Shown here in pieces: positions 23,684-36,733 of a DNA stretch of 64,000 bases; the first letter of the stretch is position 1, and each line of letters starts with the position of its first letter. Origin of the DNA: Phialocephala subalpina (Eukaryota; Ascomycota; Leotiomycetes; Helotiales; Mollisiaceae); NCBI GenBank assembly GCA_900073065.1, contig FJOG01000025.1:186001-250000 (forward strand), in the 5' to 3' direction. Position numbers and translations under genes: made by a program. Under the pieces are notes generated by a model, which did no database searches, had not been told where the DNA came from, and saw only the letters and a list, made by a program, of their open reading frames with translations.

Positions 23684-26600
23684 ATGTTCGCTTGGTCAGC
23701 CGTAAATTATCGCAGGGTGTGTACGGTTGCCAAGAAGTGTAGCTGCAGACAATCATTCGATAATCGCCTTGAACAAATTCTACATCCACCAAGCTCCGCC
23801 GGAACTTCACAACGCTTTACTCGACGTCGACCCTATCTATTGAATGCAGTCTATGCGGTTCTCATAGGCTGCAATGGCAAGACCATTCCCATCATGCCCT
23901 CAAGCCTCCCTGTGCCCTCGAAAGGAGCACTTCGAGCTCTCCGAAACCTTGCTCTTGGAACCTCATGCACCGTCGCCGTCAGCGCTGGTCTGTTAACGGA
24001 GGACCGTCGACGTCGTATAAATACTGCCCGCGAGGTGCACAGCAATGCCAAGAAGCTCAAATCTGCGAGACAATACCATAATGCAGGAGGTTCAACAATC
24101 GAAACATTCGAAGAGCAAGCTTTGAAATACCGAGACGATGCATTCTGGCTGCCGAGTAATGTGCTGCAAGATATTGGAACGGCTCTTCATGATGGTAGAA
24201 GCGGGATTGAAAGGATGGGTCAAGGGATATTCGTACCGGAAAATGTGCCATCGTCTTCCCCACGAGGCATGCTGAAGCGCAAGTTGCCCCCGATCAAGAA
24301 GCTTACGGGCTTTGATCGGGTTCCCGCTATACCAGCGCGAAATCCAGTGTCAAAAAGCCCATTAATCGATGGATCACAACTCTACAATCGGCAAAGCAAG
24401 TTAGTCCTGGATGTTGCAAAGCTCCTGAACAAAGATCCGCCAGACATTGGGGCAGCAGCGTCAAGGTTCTTGGAGGCATTCGATTCGCCATTGAGTACTC
24501 ACGATATCGGCCTTGGCGAGGATGTTATTGATTCCGCAATAAGACTTCAAAATGTCTGCAGAAACCGAGGGAGACTCGATTTGTCCGACAAAATATTCGA
24601 CATGACACTTACCCATGGACCGGTATCCGAACAACAATTCAACTCTTTCGTCCCAGAGAATACCATTTCAAGATTACTCACACGCTCTGGTCCTCTGGTC
24701 ACGGATCTGGATCCTGCCAAGTTGAAAAAAGCTTCGGCCATATATCTAACCAAATTCACGGAGAAACCAACCGCCATGTCTGACGGCATGTTGGCCCTTG
24801 GAGCTAAACTCTGTGCAGAGGCATCGCGGCTACTCATGGATGACCTCGTCTTGCAGCTCCATAGTCGGATGGAGGCCACCCGAGGTGACAGACCTTCACG
24901 CTCTATTCACCATCTCATCATGGCTACCCATCGCAAAGGCCTCCACAAGAGGACTTTTCGCTACTTTCAGAATTATTACACAAACACGACACCAGACCAA
25001 CTACAATTCTACAACGTCTGTGGTATGGTCATCGATTCCATGCTAGAGCTTCAACGATTAGACCTAGCTGAGCAGGTCTTGGTGGCTGCTGCGCGAATGG
25101 CAGAAAAGCAAAGCTTGCAAGTATCAAGTACCTGGATACTCAAGGTCTTAGACCGTGACTGGAGGTCACTTCGCGACATCAGCAGGACTCGAGCACTCTT
25201 CGATCGAGTTGAGGCCCTCGTTCCTCTTGCAGGGCATCCTCAAGCAATATACGCTGCTATCATCAACTGTTGTGTTGAGGCACGTGATGAACCTGTGGCG
25301 AGGGTGTATTATGACAAGCTGCGTCAGTCTTACAAGCACCTGAAATACGATGGCCGCATCCACGGACACTTTGCTCTTGCCAAAGCATACCAAAGGGATT
25401 GGCCTGGTGTCTTGGAAGAGTTTGTCAAGGCGCAAGAAGCGTCTCCAGACGACATTGAACAATTGAGCTTTCGTTTCACTCCTGTCCTACACGAGTATGC
25501 AAAATCACACTCATTGACAGAGGTGGAGGATTACATCAGCTTGTTTTCAAACAGGTTTGGCCTGAAGATCAATCTGTCGTTGATGAACTTCATGGTGACT
25601 GCTTATGCGAAGGCAAAGGAAGTAGACTGTATTGCTAGGTGGATCGATTGCGCCGTTGCTGATGGCTGTGTTGTGGATGCTTCGACAGTAAACATCATTC
25701 TGCGAAACTGCCATTATCTCTGGAAGTGTTCCTTCGAGCAAGTCTATCAGCTATTCCTAATGATTCGGAAAAGAGGCGGCGAATCCACAAATCTGCTCAA
25801 CTCTAACTCTGTCACACTTCTGCGTCAAATAGCTATGGCAACTTCTCGGAATCCTTCTAGGATGTTAGAGCGTTTAAAAGAGTTCGACGAGCACTGCGGT
25901 GATCGGGATGGCATTTATCGGTCTATGTCGACAGCATTTGCGAAGGATGACCTCGCTGCTACCTTGAAGATATATGAGCTTGCCCAAGCCGGTCAAGTTT
26001 CTCTTGAGTACAGGCACCTTCACATTGCGGTCAAGGCTTCTCTCAGGCTTCACGAAGACAACGTCAGGGAGACTGCCCGTATCATCAAAGAAGCGCAACA
26101 ATGTGACATCATTATTGGGACTGCCGTGGCGACAGTATTCGTACATCAGGTCACCAAGCTCTTCGAGGAAGGCGTTGCCGTGAACCGCCTCACGGATCTC
26201 TGTCACAGTACCATAACGGCGTTTCAAGAGACTGGTACTGAGATTCCTCTCTCTATCGTGACCCATACGGCAAGTTGTCTCCAAAGACGTGGTTACAACA
26301 GCCCGGCGATCAATCTCTGGAATACGATGTCTTCGCGTCTGAAAATCTCGCCTTCTTCCTTTGACCTTGCCAGCATTACCACTCTTCTGAAGGCCTATAT
26401 AGGGCTTCAAGACCACGCTGGTATTCGATGGGTCATTCACATGCTGTCGGCCAATAATCTACACCCTGACAACCATTTCAAACTACTTTTGAACAACACT
26501 CGAAGGGAGACTACGCGGATAATTGAGTCCCAGCCATGCTCAAATCAAGTTCACGACTTTCTGGATTCGATTTTGGAAGCTCTTGCGAAAATTAAAGTCA

Positions 26601-26872
26601 TGCGGAAAGACGCCAGGGCACAACAAACACATGTGAAGGCCAGGACCATCATGATCATTGAGAAGGCTATTAACGACCAAAAGGTAAGAGAAGGGGGATA
26701 TGTCAGGAGCGAGACTGAAATGCCGGGAGCAAGCCAGGCGGCAAGAGTTGAGGCGATATTGGCAGATCCAGCCTACGATTCAGACTCAAAGGGATGGATG
26801 TCGGACGAGGATGAAATGATCCGTGATGTAGATTTTTCGCCTGCTAAGCTAGTAGGTGCAGTGCATGGCTGA
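23684..26872 (+). CDS. Pentatricopeptide-repeat (PPR) protein, probably mitochondrial
   Basis: One long intronless frame. The first in-frame ATG is at 23684 (1062 aa); a second at 23894 (992 aa, MPSSLPVPSKGALRALRNLA) is also a good candidate, because both N-termini are Arg-rich and poor in acidic residues, as in mitochondrial presequences. The body is helical with tandem PPR-like 35-residue units, for example LHIAVKASLRLHEDNVRETA, FMVTAYAKAKEVDCIARWID and LASITTLLKAYIGLQDHAG. Such proteins bind organellar RNA and control stability, processing or translation of mitochondrial transcripts. I cannot name the target. It lies between a mitochondrial carrier and NCA2, which also acts in mitochondrial biogenesis. 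Confidence 0.8.
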   Translation: MFAWSAVNYRRVCTVAKKCSCRQSFDNRLEQILHPPSSAGTSQRFTRRRPYLLNAVYAVLIGCNGKTIPIMPSSLPVPSKGALRALRNLALGTSCTVAVSAGLLTEDRRRRINTAREVHSNAKKLKSARQYHNAGGSTIETFEEQALKYRDDAFWLPSNVLQDIGTALHDGRSGIERMGQGIFVPENVPSSSPRGMLKRKLPPIKKLTGFDRVPAIPARNPVSKSPLIDGSQLYNRQSKLVLDVAKLLNKDPPDIGAAASRFLEAFDSPLSTHDIGLGEDVIDSAIRLQNVCRNRGRLDLSDKIFDMTLTHGPVSEQQFNSFVPENTISRLLTRSGPLVTDLDPAKLKKASAIYLTKFTEKPTAMSDGMLALGAKLCAEASRLLMDDLVLQLHSRMEATRGDRPSRSIHHLIMATHRKGLHKRTFRYFQNYYTNTTPDQLQFYNVCGMVIDSMLELQRLDLAEQVLVAAARMAEKQSLQVSSTWILKVLDRDWRSLRDISRTRALFDRVEALVPLAGHPQAIYAAIINCCVEARDEPVARVYYDKLRQSYKHLKYDGRIHGHFALAKAYQRDWPGVLEEFVKAQEASPDDIEQLSFRFTPVLHEYAKSHSLTEVEDYISLFSNRFGLKINLSLMNFMVTAYAKAKEVDCIARWIDCAVADGCVVDASTVNIILRNCHYLWKCSFEQVYQLFLMIRKRGGESTNLLNSNSVTLLRQIAMATSRNPSRMLERLKEFDEHCGDRDGIYRSMSTAFAKDDLAATLKIYELAQAGQVSLEYRHLHIAVKASLRLHEDNVRETARIIKEAQQCDIIIGTAVATVFVHQVTKLFEEGVAVNRLTDLCHSTITAFQETGTEIPLSIVTHTASCLQRRGYNSPAINLWNTMSSRLKISPSSFDLASITTLLKAYIGLQDHAGIRWVIHMLSANNLHPDNHFKLLLNNTRRETTRIIESQPCSNQVHDFLDSILEALAKIKVMRKDARAQQTHVKARTIMIIEKAINDQKVREGGYVRSETEMPGASQAARVEAILADPAYDSDSKGWMSDEDEMIRDVDFSPAKLVGAVHG

Positions 26873-27223
26873 TCAGTAACATAAGAAATATATATGTATA
26901 TAAGGAACGGAAGACCATACTGTTCTTTAGACAGTTTCCGAGATTAATCAATTTCATGTGAATCTAGTGTAAAGTGATCTGTGGGCAAGTGGATAGCCAG
27001 CTCTTGCTGAATAGTTAGTCTTAGTATCGTTCATTCATCGAGCCATGCTTCTCGTTTTATGCAACAGCGCTCGTGACACCTGCAGCATCCCACCTAGCCT
27101 CCTTGGCTCCTTCCCTGCCGCTTTTCTCACGTCATTGTTTATTTCTTTATTTTTCAAGAACCTCAACGCCCAGCAGACCTCTTTCTTTGCAACCTCGGTC
27201 CATCGATGTAATTAATTTCGGAA
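26873..27223. other. Intergenic region before NCA2
   Basis: This is the 3' flank of the PPR gene, AT-rich at 26880-26900 (tandem ATAT), and the promoter of NCA2. No other feature was seen. Confidence 0.4.
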
Positions 27224-29266
27224 ATGTCGATTGTTGCTGAGTAAGGTCCTTCCGTTATGTTGCAATTACTATGCTAAAATTCTTCAAGCCAGGTTCGGCG
27301 AGTCGACTCCCAACTCGACCGCGTGCATCTTGTACCACAAGCAACACGGGATGAATTCTCCTCCACGGAACAGACAATCAGAGTCTCGTCCTCTCCACGA
27401 ATTCTCGAGCTGCAGAGCATAGTGAAGGCTCTGTCGACTACGTCCTCGTCCAGCCCACTCCTCTCATCATGGCGTATTTCGAAATTGTTAGAGCAAGCAG
27501 ATCTCTCGGAGGTTGTGATAGAAAGCGAAGAGGATCCTGTTACGAGGGATTATGAGACAGAGCTCGAATGGTTGCTTGTGAGCAAGGCTACGGTACAGAC
27601 TTATGGACTACTTTTGAACACGCTGTTGGAGCAAACGATTCCGCTGAACGATGATATCTGGTACTGGGACGAAGTGCTTGGATCATATACATACACCAGT
27701 CTATACACGATTCAGACATCGCCGTTGAGATTCTGGGCATGGTCAAAGGACATATACAGCGACACAAGACGGCGGCTTGCACGACTGGGAGACGGTCAGG
27801 AAGAGAGTATATCTACGAGGGACATTGGGACAAGCCTCACGAACCAATGGAAGCAATTCTATGGCCTTGTCAGAGAGAGTATTCGGGAGAGGTCAATTGC
27901 AGATATTCAACGAAGGGTGCTCTCGCCCATTGCACTTTGCCGTTCTGAGGCTCGACAAAATCAGGCACGTTTGAAGAGGTTACGAGAAATGGGAGCAAGT
28001 GGTTTAGGAGTGCTTATGGACGAAGGCTTGAGTTTCGATATTGATAATGAGGACAATTCTGAATCGGTGAAGGCGGAAGAGAACGACAGTCACGAATGGA
28101 AGATGGTTGTGGAAAGAAGTGTGGCGCTGATGGATACGGTTCTTCGAAATGTCACGACCCTTGAGACTGGAGTCTCCGAATTTGAGGATACCGTTTTCGC
28201 CACTGTTGAGGATGACCCGGAAATTTCAATCAGGGATGGTGGTCCTCAGGGCTCCAGACCTGCGAAACTCAGTGACCGGCTCCAGCACATACTCGAAGTT
28301 CATGTTCCCAATCATATCACCTCATCTCACAAACTTGTCTCCGAGTATGGACGTCCATCAAGGCTGGTTAGATACTGGCTCCCGGCAAGTCTATTATTAC
28401 TGTCATCCTCAACTCTTTTACGAATATTCGTCAACAGAAGAGCCGAAATCATTGAGTGGATTAGAGATTTCGGTGCAACAGCACGGGACTTCTGGTTCAA
28501 TTGGGTCATAGAGCCAGTCAAGAAAGTCATCGGGACCATTCGACACGACAAGGATAGCGAGGTTGCCATTATGAGCAAGGAGAGCTTGAAAGGAGACAGA
28601 GATAGTCTTGAGCGAATGGTCGTTGACTTTGCCATCGACAATCCACAGACTGCCGTGGGAGTCGGCAACTTGAGTGAAGCTCAAATCTCCGAAATCCGAA
28701 TGAAAGTCAAGGAGGGCGATCTGACTCCTGTCCTTCGTGCATACGAGAAAGACCTCAGACAACCTTTTATGGGCACTGTTCGAGGAGACCTTGTGCGAAC
28801 TCTGCTGATCCAGGTGCAGAAGACCAAGGTCGATGTTGAGGTCGCTATCAGCGGCATTGATGCATTACTCAAGAGTCAAGAGCTGGTCTTTGGATTTGTT
28901 GGTCTTACTCCAGGTGTATTGGTCTGCGTCGCCGCATTCCGGTACCTTGGAGGAGTCTTTGGAAACCGGAGGGGATTGAAGCAAGGCCAGAAAGCTGGAC
29001 AGACTGTTCGTGTGCTTCGAAATATTGATCGAATACTTACACTAGCAACTCCAACTCAGAACAACCTGCTTTCATACAAGGACCATGGCTTGTTGCTGTG
29101 CGAGGTTCATGTACTGAGGAAACGTGCTCATAGGCTGTTCCCTGGCGAGATTGAGAGAGAGTTCCTCGAGGACGTTGCAGATCTCTGTAACATCAATAGC
29201 GGTATACAGGCGCAGCTCAAGGTCTTGGAGCGCATTAGATGGGGGTATGCGAAATGGTTGAGATGA
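27224..29266 (+). CDS. NCA2: Nuclear control of ATPase protein 2 (NCA2)
   Basis: A 17-nt first exon (27224-27240) joins exon 27289-29266 over a 48-nt intron, giving 664 aa beginning MSIVADQVRRVDSQLDR. The nearby AG at 27296 would put the joint out of frame; the AG at 27288 keeps it. Two membrane segments are visible, near residue 370 (WLPASLLLLSSSTLLRIFV) and near 545 (FVGLTPGVLVCVAAFRYLGG). The C-terminal NCA2 domain includes RNIDRILTLATP and GLLLCEVHVLRKRA. The yeast protein sits in the mitochondrial membrane and affects Atp6/Atp8 mRNA expression. The neighbouring PPR protein may act in the same process, but that is inference. Confidence 0.92.
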
Positions 29267-30512
<1,246 letters not shown>

Positions 30513-30703
30513 ATGGATAATGAGCGTTGGGTGGGCGGGTCTCCTTTTGTTTGTCTTAAAGAGCACTGTATGGGCGGAGTTTGGTCATATCAAATGGTAT
30601 TACAAATTCAAGGCTTCTTCTTGCCTCTCAGGGTGCATTATCGACGGGTCAGGGAACGTGGAAGCCAATAGAGAAGTATATGCAAGAGTATTCGAGAATT
30701 GAA

Positions 30704-32445
30704 CTACCATAATATTTCTGCGTTAACTATTGGTGGTGGCTCGTCCTCTGCCCTAGCTCCTTTTTGTATAGGTAATGGACGACGATGCCACTCCCTCGCA
30801 AATCTCCGAGCTTCAGTTGAATCCTTCAAGGATATAATGAACTGTGAAGGGCCATTATAGGTGCGAACTGCACTTCCTGAAAAGTAGCCCTTCCTCACAA
30901 AAGCTTCAGCTTCTCTCCGACCATTACCCTGAAATTTGATGATCGACTGGTGCCTATCCGCTGCTAGGTGCCAATGCATATTTCTACGTCTCCCGTCCTG
31001 GGCCAGCACATCTCGCACATCTGCATGTGTGATATGTGATTGATCGGTCGTAAACAGCACCAGATTCTCCGTGTTAGCCTCTTTTCTAGCCAGAGCTACC
31101 GGACCTCCTTCTGTGATCAACTGCTTCAAGCGAGGGCTGTAGGGGCGATTTAACATCCTCAAGGACAGTTTGACGAATCCAGGAATAAGTGAGAACCCTT
31201 TGAGGAGATCCTCCATGCTCTCGCCTTCCTTCAGATATCCCGGGGGTAGTGGGAAGCGAGCCTCCTTTTCCCTCCGGTAAAGCCTGCTTAAGGTATGTAG
31301 TCTCATCGTTTGGTCGAGGTAGGCTCTGGCCGTGGCATCGCTGCTGAAGAGGAGAAAGTAGCTGCCCAACGATTCGAGGGTCTTGTTGTCTCGGCTGGGA
31401 ATGACTGCAGGACGTGAGTGCTTTGATACAAAATCCAAATCATAGTGAACGTACCTTTAAGTAGACCGCTTTTCCAGCCCTCGATATGCTGGCCTTTAGG
31501 ACTAAGTCTGAAGAAATCACTCTCTTCTAACGTTTTGCTGCAAGCACTCAACACCAATATACTCTCTCTTCCGCTTAAAGCTTGGTCTTGTTCTCCTGAA
31601 GGTCGTGCTAGCGGCGGACTCGAGACTGGTGTGTACTGAGTCGCTGAGTTCCACGGGCGACGCTGAGGAATTTGGTGGAAGGGATCTTGCTCTGGTTCAC
31701 TATGAGTGTGCTCCTCATCATAGTCATCGATATTGATCTCTGGACTCCAATTAAAAGCAGGCAGCTTGTCCAGCCTGTGCTCTACCAGTCTCTGCTCCGG
31801 AGTCTTTGTGTGCCTTTCCTCTGGGAATAGTTCGTCAAATAGTGATAATGCTGATGGCTGTTGCACAACTGTCGTCTGCTTTTCATCCCTTGGTGTCGGC
31901 TCCGTCGCCCTCTTTTTCTTCATCTTCTCCCTCATCGGTGGTTGTGGAGGTAGACTGCCTGGCTTTGAGAGAGTTACCGGCGCCCAGGACTCTAAGCTCT
32001 TCCCTCTAGCGGATACTGTAGACCTCTCCGATTCCCCTTTCTCCCTTTGAATGTGTTTCCTTTCTCGGATTTGCAGTCGTCGTACGGCCTCGCGCCGTCG
32101 TTCTATGTTGGGCCTGAATGCCACCTCATGTTTCCCTGCTCCCTCGGAGAGCTTATGTCCGGCCTCGTCCAGCTGAGCATTGTTGCCTCGTGTCCCTCCT
32201 TGGACAATCCCCTCGCACGTCTCCAGATTTTTATTCTCGTCCCTCTCTTCGACGTTCGATAGATCATCTTGCAATTTTTGGTAGCTGAGGTCCAATCTTC
32301 TGTGCAGTGCTGGTGCAGGTTTCCCGGTATAACGAACAGGGGCCTTCCTATCTATCGAATAGGCACGTTGCACCAGCTGAGCTAGCTGATGAGCGCTCCA
32401 TGCTGGTAATAAGAACTGCGGAGGCAGCGGGCGCGTCAACAGCAT
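30704..32445 (-). CDS. Conserved ascomycete protein of unknown function, probably mitochondrial
   Basis: Exons 32445-31455 and 31404-30704 (50-nt intron, donor GTACGT, acceptor TGCAG) give 563 aa. The N-terminus MLLTRPLPPQFLLPAW plus downstream basic residues resembles a mitochondrial presequence. A charged low-complexity region follows to about residue 250. A conserved C-terminal half starts at ILVLSACSKTLEESDFFRLS and includes HIEGWKSGLLKVIPSRD across the splice and SYFLLFSSDATARAYLDQ. The end is PPPIVNAEILW. I recall similar uncharacterised proteins in other Pezizomycotina but know no assigned function. It is divergent from AFG2, with 192 bp between start codons. Confidence 0.8.
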
Positions 32446-32637
32446 AAATGTTGTTCAATTGGCATGCTCTGGAATGCTAGACAGGAAGTTGACAGAAATT
32501 TGGCGCGTCCCGAGCTTCGACGGGGAGCTTGAAATTTGGCGAGCCAGATTTTTTTTATCTCTGGCCGAAATTCTTCGACGAACTTTTAATATTGCAACAC
32601 CAACCATGCGAAATCATCTCGAACCTTTCTCAATACA
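32446..32637. promoter_or_regulatory. Compact divergent promoter (unknown protein / AFG2)
   Basis: Only 192 bp lie between two opposed start codons, so the promoters must overlap. A T-rich run (GATTTTTTTTATC, about 32546-32558) is the only visible element. Confidence 0.5.
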
Positions 32638-35124
32638 ATGTCGAACATACAGGATACGCAGAAAACCTTGGAGGTCAAGATACGACCGTTTTCAAATCCG
32701 AAAGATCAAGAGCGTCCCGACCAGAGGGGAGTATCACGTGTCCACCTTTCCAGAGACGCACTCTTGGACTTGAGACTGGATCCTGGAAAGCCTTGCTATC
32801 TTTGGAAGACGAGCGAACCAGAGAGTCAGCGGAGAGAAGCTGTAGCATGGGTTACCACCGAGAAATCCCTTAGCAAAAAGGTCTGCCTAATGTCCAAGAC
32901 CTTTCAAGAGCTCTACGGATTCAAGCTAGGAGATGAACTGTTCATCAAAGCTACCGGGGCTTCATACATTACACCGGCAGAGTCCATAGTGTTAAGGGAT
33001 CTTACAGCTCCAGACGTAGATACTACTCCAGAAATAGAGGAAGATGACAGACATCATTGGGAGTGGTATCTGAGAGACTCTCTGAGTAAGTCACTTTATC
33101 TCTGATTTCCATCCACACTGCTTTTCTAAGTTTGCCTTTTTTTCCTTACTTTTCCAAAAATGTCTCTCCATTTGGTTTTGCAGTCTCTCTGCTTTACGCG
33201 TGTGTCCGAGTCTTCTCCCCAGTACTCTTTTCTTCTCCTTGCCACTTGATGTGGAGGATACCTTAGAAACTCCGGCTAACAAGTCGCAGGTCGTGCAGAA
33301 GAGATCTTCCCCGGTATGAAACTCAAGCCCATAAACTTGCACGGGTTCACACGAACCTTTGCTGTTGACTTCGTCAATGGCAAACCGAGCGGAGTGGCCA
33401 AATATGAAAAGAATTCATCCGTGAAGATCTCGAGCCTTGTGGACAATCCAGACCAACCTGTGGTCAATGGCTGGTCAGCTCGACTTGAAGTCGTAGATAT
33501 TGCAGGTATTGATCAGGCTTTGAAGAAGCTCAATCGATTTCTCAGCAACTTCGACCGACAATTCAAGTTTACATGGGCACAGCGTTCGTGTGCGGTACTG
33601 CTTCATGGCGGCCATGGAACAGGGAAGACTTTCATCATGAACAAGATTGCCAAGACAGGCTGGGCGAAGAATGTCATTCGATTGGATAATGATGCCAAAC
33701 CCACCACCATTCGTACAATTTTCAAGAATGCCAAGCTCGATCAACCGAGTATAGTTTTGATCGATGAGCTCGAGTCGATTGTCTCGAAAGAAGACTCGGT
33801 CTCACAAAGTATCGCCAAGGCTCTAGGAGAAGAGCTGGATAATCTTGCTCAGAGTGGCTCTGGAACTTCTTTGCCAAGAGTCTTAGTTATAGCAGCTACG
33901 TTGGATATCAGCAGCATACCAATATCTTTGAAGAAACGAGGAAGATTTCAAACAGATATCATGCTACCTATTCCCGACCCCGCTGCTCGCAAGGCAATTC
34001 TGAAATCTCTCTCACCACCTTTGCACCCGGATTCGCGAGACGAGGCACTCAATCGTCTTGGCGACAGAACACATGCTTATACTGCAGAGGATCTGGTTTC
34101 CCTGTTAGATGCCGCCTGTGAGATTGCAGAAGAGAAAGTCGAAGAAGTTAGAGAGGCTTCAACCGAGGAGAATTACTACTTATCCCAGGATGATATCGAG
34201 CAAGCTCTTCTCGTTGTTCGACCTACCGCTATGCACGACATCACTCTCAAGCCACCAAGTGTAAGATGGGACGAGATTGGAGGTCAAGATGTGGTCAAGA
34301 AAGCTCTCCGCCGAGCCGTTGAGACCCCTCTATTGGTAAGTGTGCTCCTATAATTTAAAATGTTCATTGTAGTTGACCGAACGTAGTACCCTGAACGAAT
34401 GAAGCGGATTGGTGCAGCACCCAAGAAGGGCTTGCTTCTCTACGGTCCACCTGGCTGTTCCAAAACTCTCAGCGCCCAAGCCATGGCTACCGAGATTGGA
34501 TTCAACTTCTTCGCCGTGAAGGGAGCCGAGTTGCTCAATATGTATGTTGGAGAATCTGAACGAGCCGTTCGGGATATCTTCGCCAGGGCACGAGCTGCCA
34601 GCCCAAGTATCATCTTCTTCGACGAGATCGAATCCATTGGGAGCAAACGAGAGCGTGGAGGACGAACGAATGGCGTCAACGTACTCACCACCTTGTTGAA
34701 CGAAATGGACGGCATTGAGACCTTGAAGGGTGTCACCGTCTTGGCTGCCACAAATCAACCTCAAGCTCTGGATCTAGCATTGCTTCGACCCGGGCGTTTC
34801 GACAAGCTTCTCTATGTCGCTCCGCCTGATCTTGCCGGTCGTGAGGAGATTCTACGTGTCAAACAGCGCAAGATGGACTTTGCAGATGATGTTGATATCC
34901 CTGAGCTCGCCCGATTGACTGATGGCTACTCTGGTGCAGAACTGGTTGGCATATGCCAGACTGCATGTGACGACGTGATTGAGAAGTGCGAGCAAACGGG
35001 ACAGGAGTTGCAGATACATATGGAGGACTTTAGGCATGCCATGAAGTCAGTCAAGAAGCAGATCACGCCAGAAATGGTTGTAGATTACGAGAATTGGGCT
35101 GCCGGCGCCAGAGGCTTGGAGTAG
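32638..35124 (+). CDS. AFG2: AAA ATPase AFG2/DRG1, ribosome maturation factor
   Basis: Exons 32638-33085, 33290-34335 and 34387-35124 (introns 204 and 51 nt) give 743 aa; yeast Afg2 has 780. An N-terminal domain of about 200 residues precedes two AAA modules. In D1 the Walker A is GGHGTGKT (256-263, His replacing the usual Pro) and Walker B is IVLIDELESI. In D2 the Walker A is GPPGCSKT (518-525), the form typical of this family, with Walker B IIFFDEIESIGSKR and the second-region-of-homology motif ATNQPQALDLALLRPGRFD. The protein releases the shuttling factor Rlp24 from pre-60S particles in the cytoplasm. The first intron is unusually long for this locus and pyrimidine-rich. Confidence 0.94.
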
Positions 35125-35617
35125 AATATTGATGATACAAAAGCGAGATTTGCAATCATCAACGTCCGTCTTTATGAGGCTCGAAATAAGGTTAGCAGAT
35201 CTCTCGAACGTAGCTCCGGAGGGATCTCCGCGGTTAGTTCCTTCCCAAGCACACCACCAATCACACCCTCGACAACACAAAACCTCGAATCCTGGCACAA
35301 ACATCACCATGCATGAAACAACATCTTGTTCTCGCGAGCGAGTTTCATTCGAGTCCTCAAGCTTCGAGGCTAGGTGATGCTGGACAGTTTAAAGTGAGGT
35401 TTTCCGCGGGCTCGCAGCAATTGCAACGACGTCATCCAACTTACACTGTTCCAGCCCACTTGGTTGCATACTCTGATCCAACCAATCTTATGATGGTGAT
35501 TGCAAGCGTGGTATATATTTCCCAAGCTCCTTTCACATGATTTTCGTTTTGCAATTAACTTCTCTCCTTCTCTTCCTCTTCCTTGCGTGTAAGGACTTAA
35601 TTGCTCAGACCATCATC
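35125..35617. other. Intergenic region before the caleosin gene
   Basis: This is the AFG2 3' flank and the caleosin promoter. A TATA-like GTATATATTT lies at about 35510-35519, roughly 100 bp upstream of the start codon. No other feature was seen. Confidence 0.4.
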
Positions 35618-36318
35618 ATGGCTCCAACAAGAACAGAAGAGGATGGCTTCGCCATTTCCATTCCGGAAGTTCCAGTAACTGAACAGAGACGTCCATTCAT
35701 TGAGAAAGAGAGTGACCGAAAATTGAAAGATCCAGGTGCGTACTTCTTTTCAATGTCCCACATTCAAATCTGACAGTCTCAGGAACCGCTCGAGCAAACG
35801 AAGCCGCAACCACCGAACGGCCCCACGGCACAACAAAAGATGGCTGGGCACGCAACTACAAGCACCAAACCGTTCTGCAACAGCACCTTTCGTTCTTCGA
35901 CCGCGATGCCGACGGCGTGATTTGGCCACAAGACACCTTCATCGGCTTCTATCGTCTTGGCTACAACGCCTTCCTCTCCCTCCTCGCCGTATTCATCATC
36001 CATCCCGGATTCAGTTGGCCAACGCTTACGGGCTGGATCCCAGATCCATTCTTCCGTATATATGTTGAGAGGATACACAAGGACAAGCATGGAAGTGATA
36101 GTGGGAGCTACGATGCCGAGGGACGATTCATGCCGCAAAAATTTGAGGATATTTTTACGAAGTATGCCGGAGGGGATAAGAAGGGGATCACGTTGAGAGA
36201 AGTGTTTACTTATATGAAGGGTCAGAGGCTTATGATCCGTATTCATCATCCATCCCGGATTCAGTTGGCCAACGCTTACGGGCTGGATCCCAGATCCATT
36301 CTTCCGTATATATGTTGA
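35618..36318 (+). CDS. Caleosin / peroxygenase, disrupted at the 3' end
   Basis: Exons 35618-35735 and 35783-36318 (47-nt intron) give 217 aa. After a polar start come VLQQHLSFFDRDADGVIWPQ, with the conserved haem-ligand His and a single EF-hand loop (DRDADGVIW), then a hydrophobic segment (AFLSLLAVFIIHPGFSW). HGSDSGSYDAEGRF, with the second conserved His, follows. Caleosins sit on lipid droplets and use hydroperoxides to oxidise fatty acids. The frame then enters a second copy of its own DNA in a shifted frame and ends RIHHPSRIQLANAYG to LPYIC. The usual C-terminal part after YMKGQR is missing even if the duplication is ignored (single-copy product would be 193 aa). Probably non-functional or altered. 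Confidence 0.8.
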
Positions 36319-36486
36319 GAGGATACACAAGGACAAGCATGGAAGTGATAGTGGGAGCTACGATGCCGAGGGACGATTCATGCCGCAAAAATTTGAGGAT
36401 ATTTTTACGAAGTATGCCGGAGGGGATAAGAAGGGGATCACGTTGAGAGAAGTGTTTACTTATATGAAGGGTCAGAGGCTTATGAT
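35987..36486 (+). repeat. Perfect 250-bp direct tandem duplication
   Basis: Copy 1 (35987-36236) and copy 2 (36237-36486) are identical at every base I compared, starting CCGTATTCATCATCC and ending GAGGCTTATGAT. The unit is not a multiple of three, so copy 2 is read in a different frame. No target-site duplication or transposon ends are visible. The identity implies a very recent event, or an assembly artefact. Confidence 0.95.
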
Positions 36487-36733
36487 TAAGAAATAGAGAG
36501 TGAGATTCGAAAATGGTGACCCAAAAGCCCAAAAGTTTCGAGAAGAGTACAGACACCGGACCCTCTCATCCGAAATTCTCGCTCCAATACTGCGCATCAG
36601 ACTTCCTCGAACATGTCTTAGTATTTTAGACGCAAAGACGACGTACAGTTCGCCACAGAGGTAGATGCAGCACAAGCACCTTAAACTCAAAGGCTTAGTA
36701 AAGAGCCGAGCTCTCAGACCTACTCTCCCATCT

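Noticed and set aside
33086..33289. 204-nt first AFG2 intron as a possible hidden exon or ncRNA
   Set aside because: Clear donor and acceptor restore the AFG2 frame, and the inside is pyrimidine-rich with no structure I could support.
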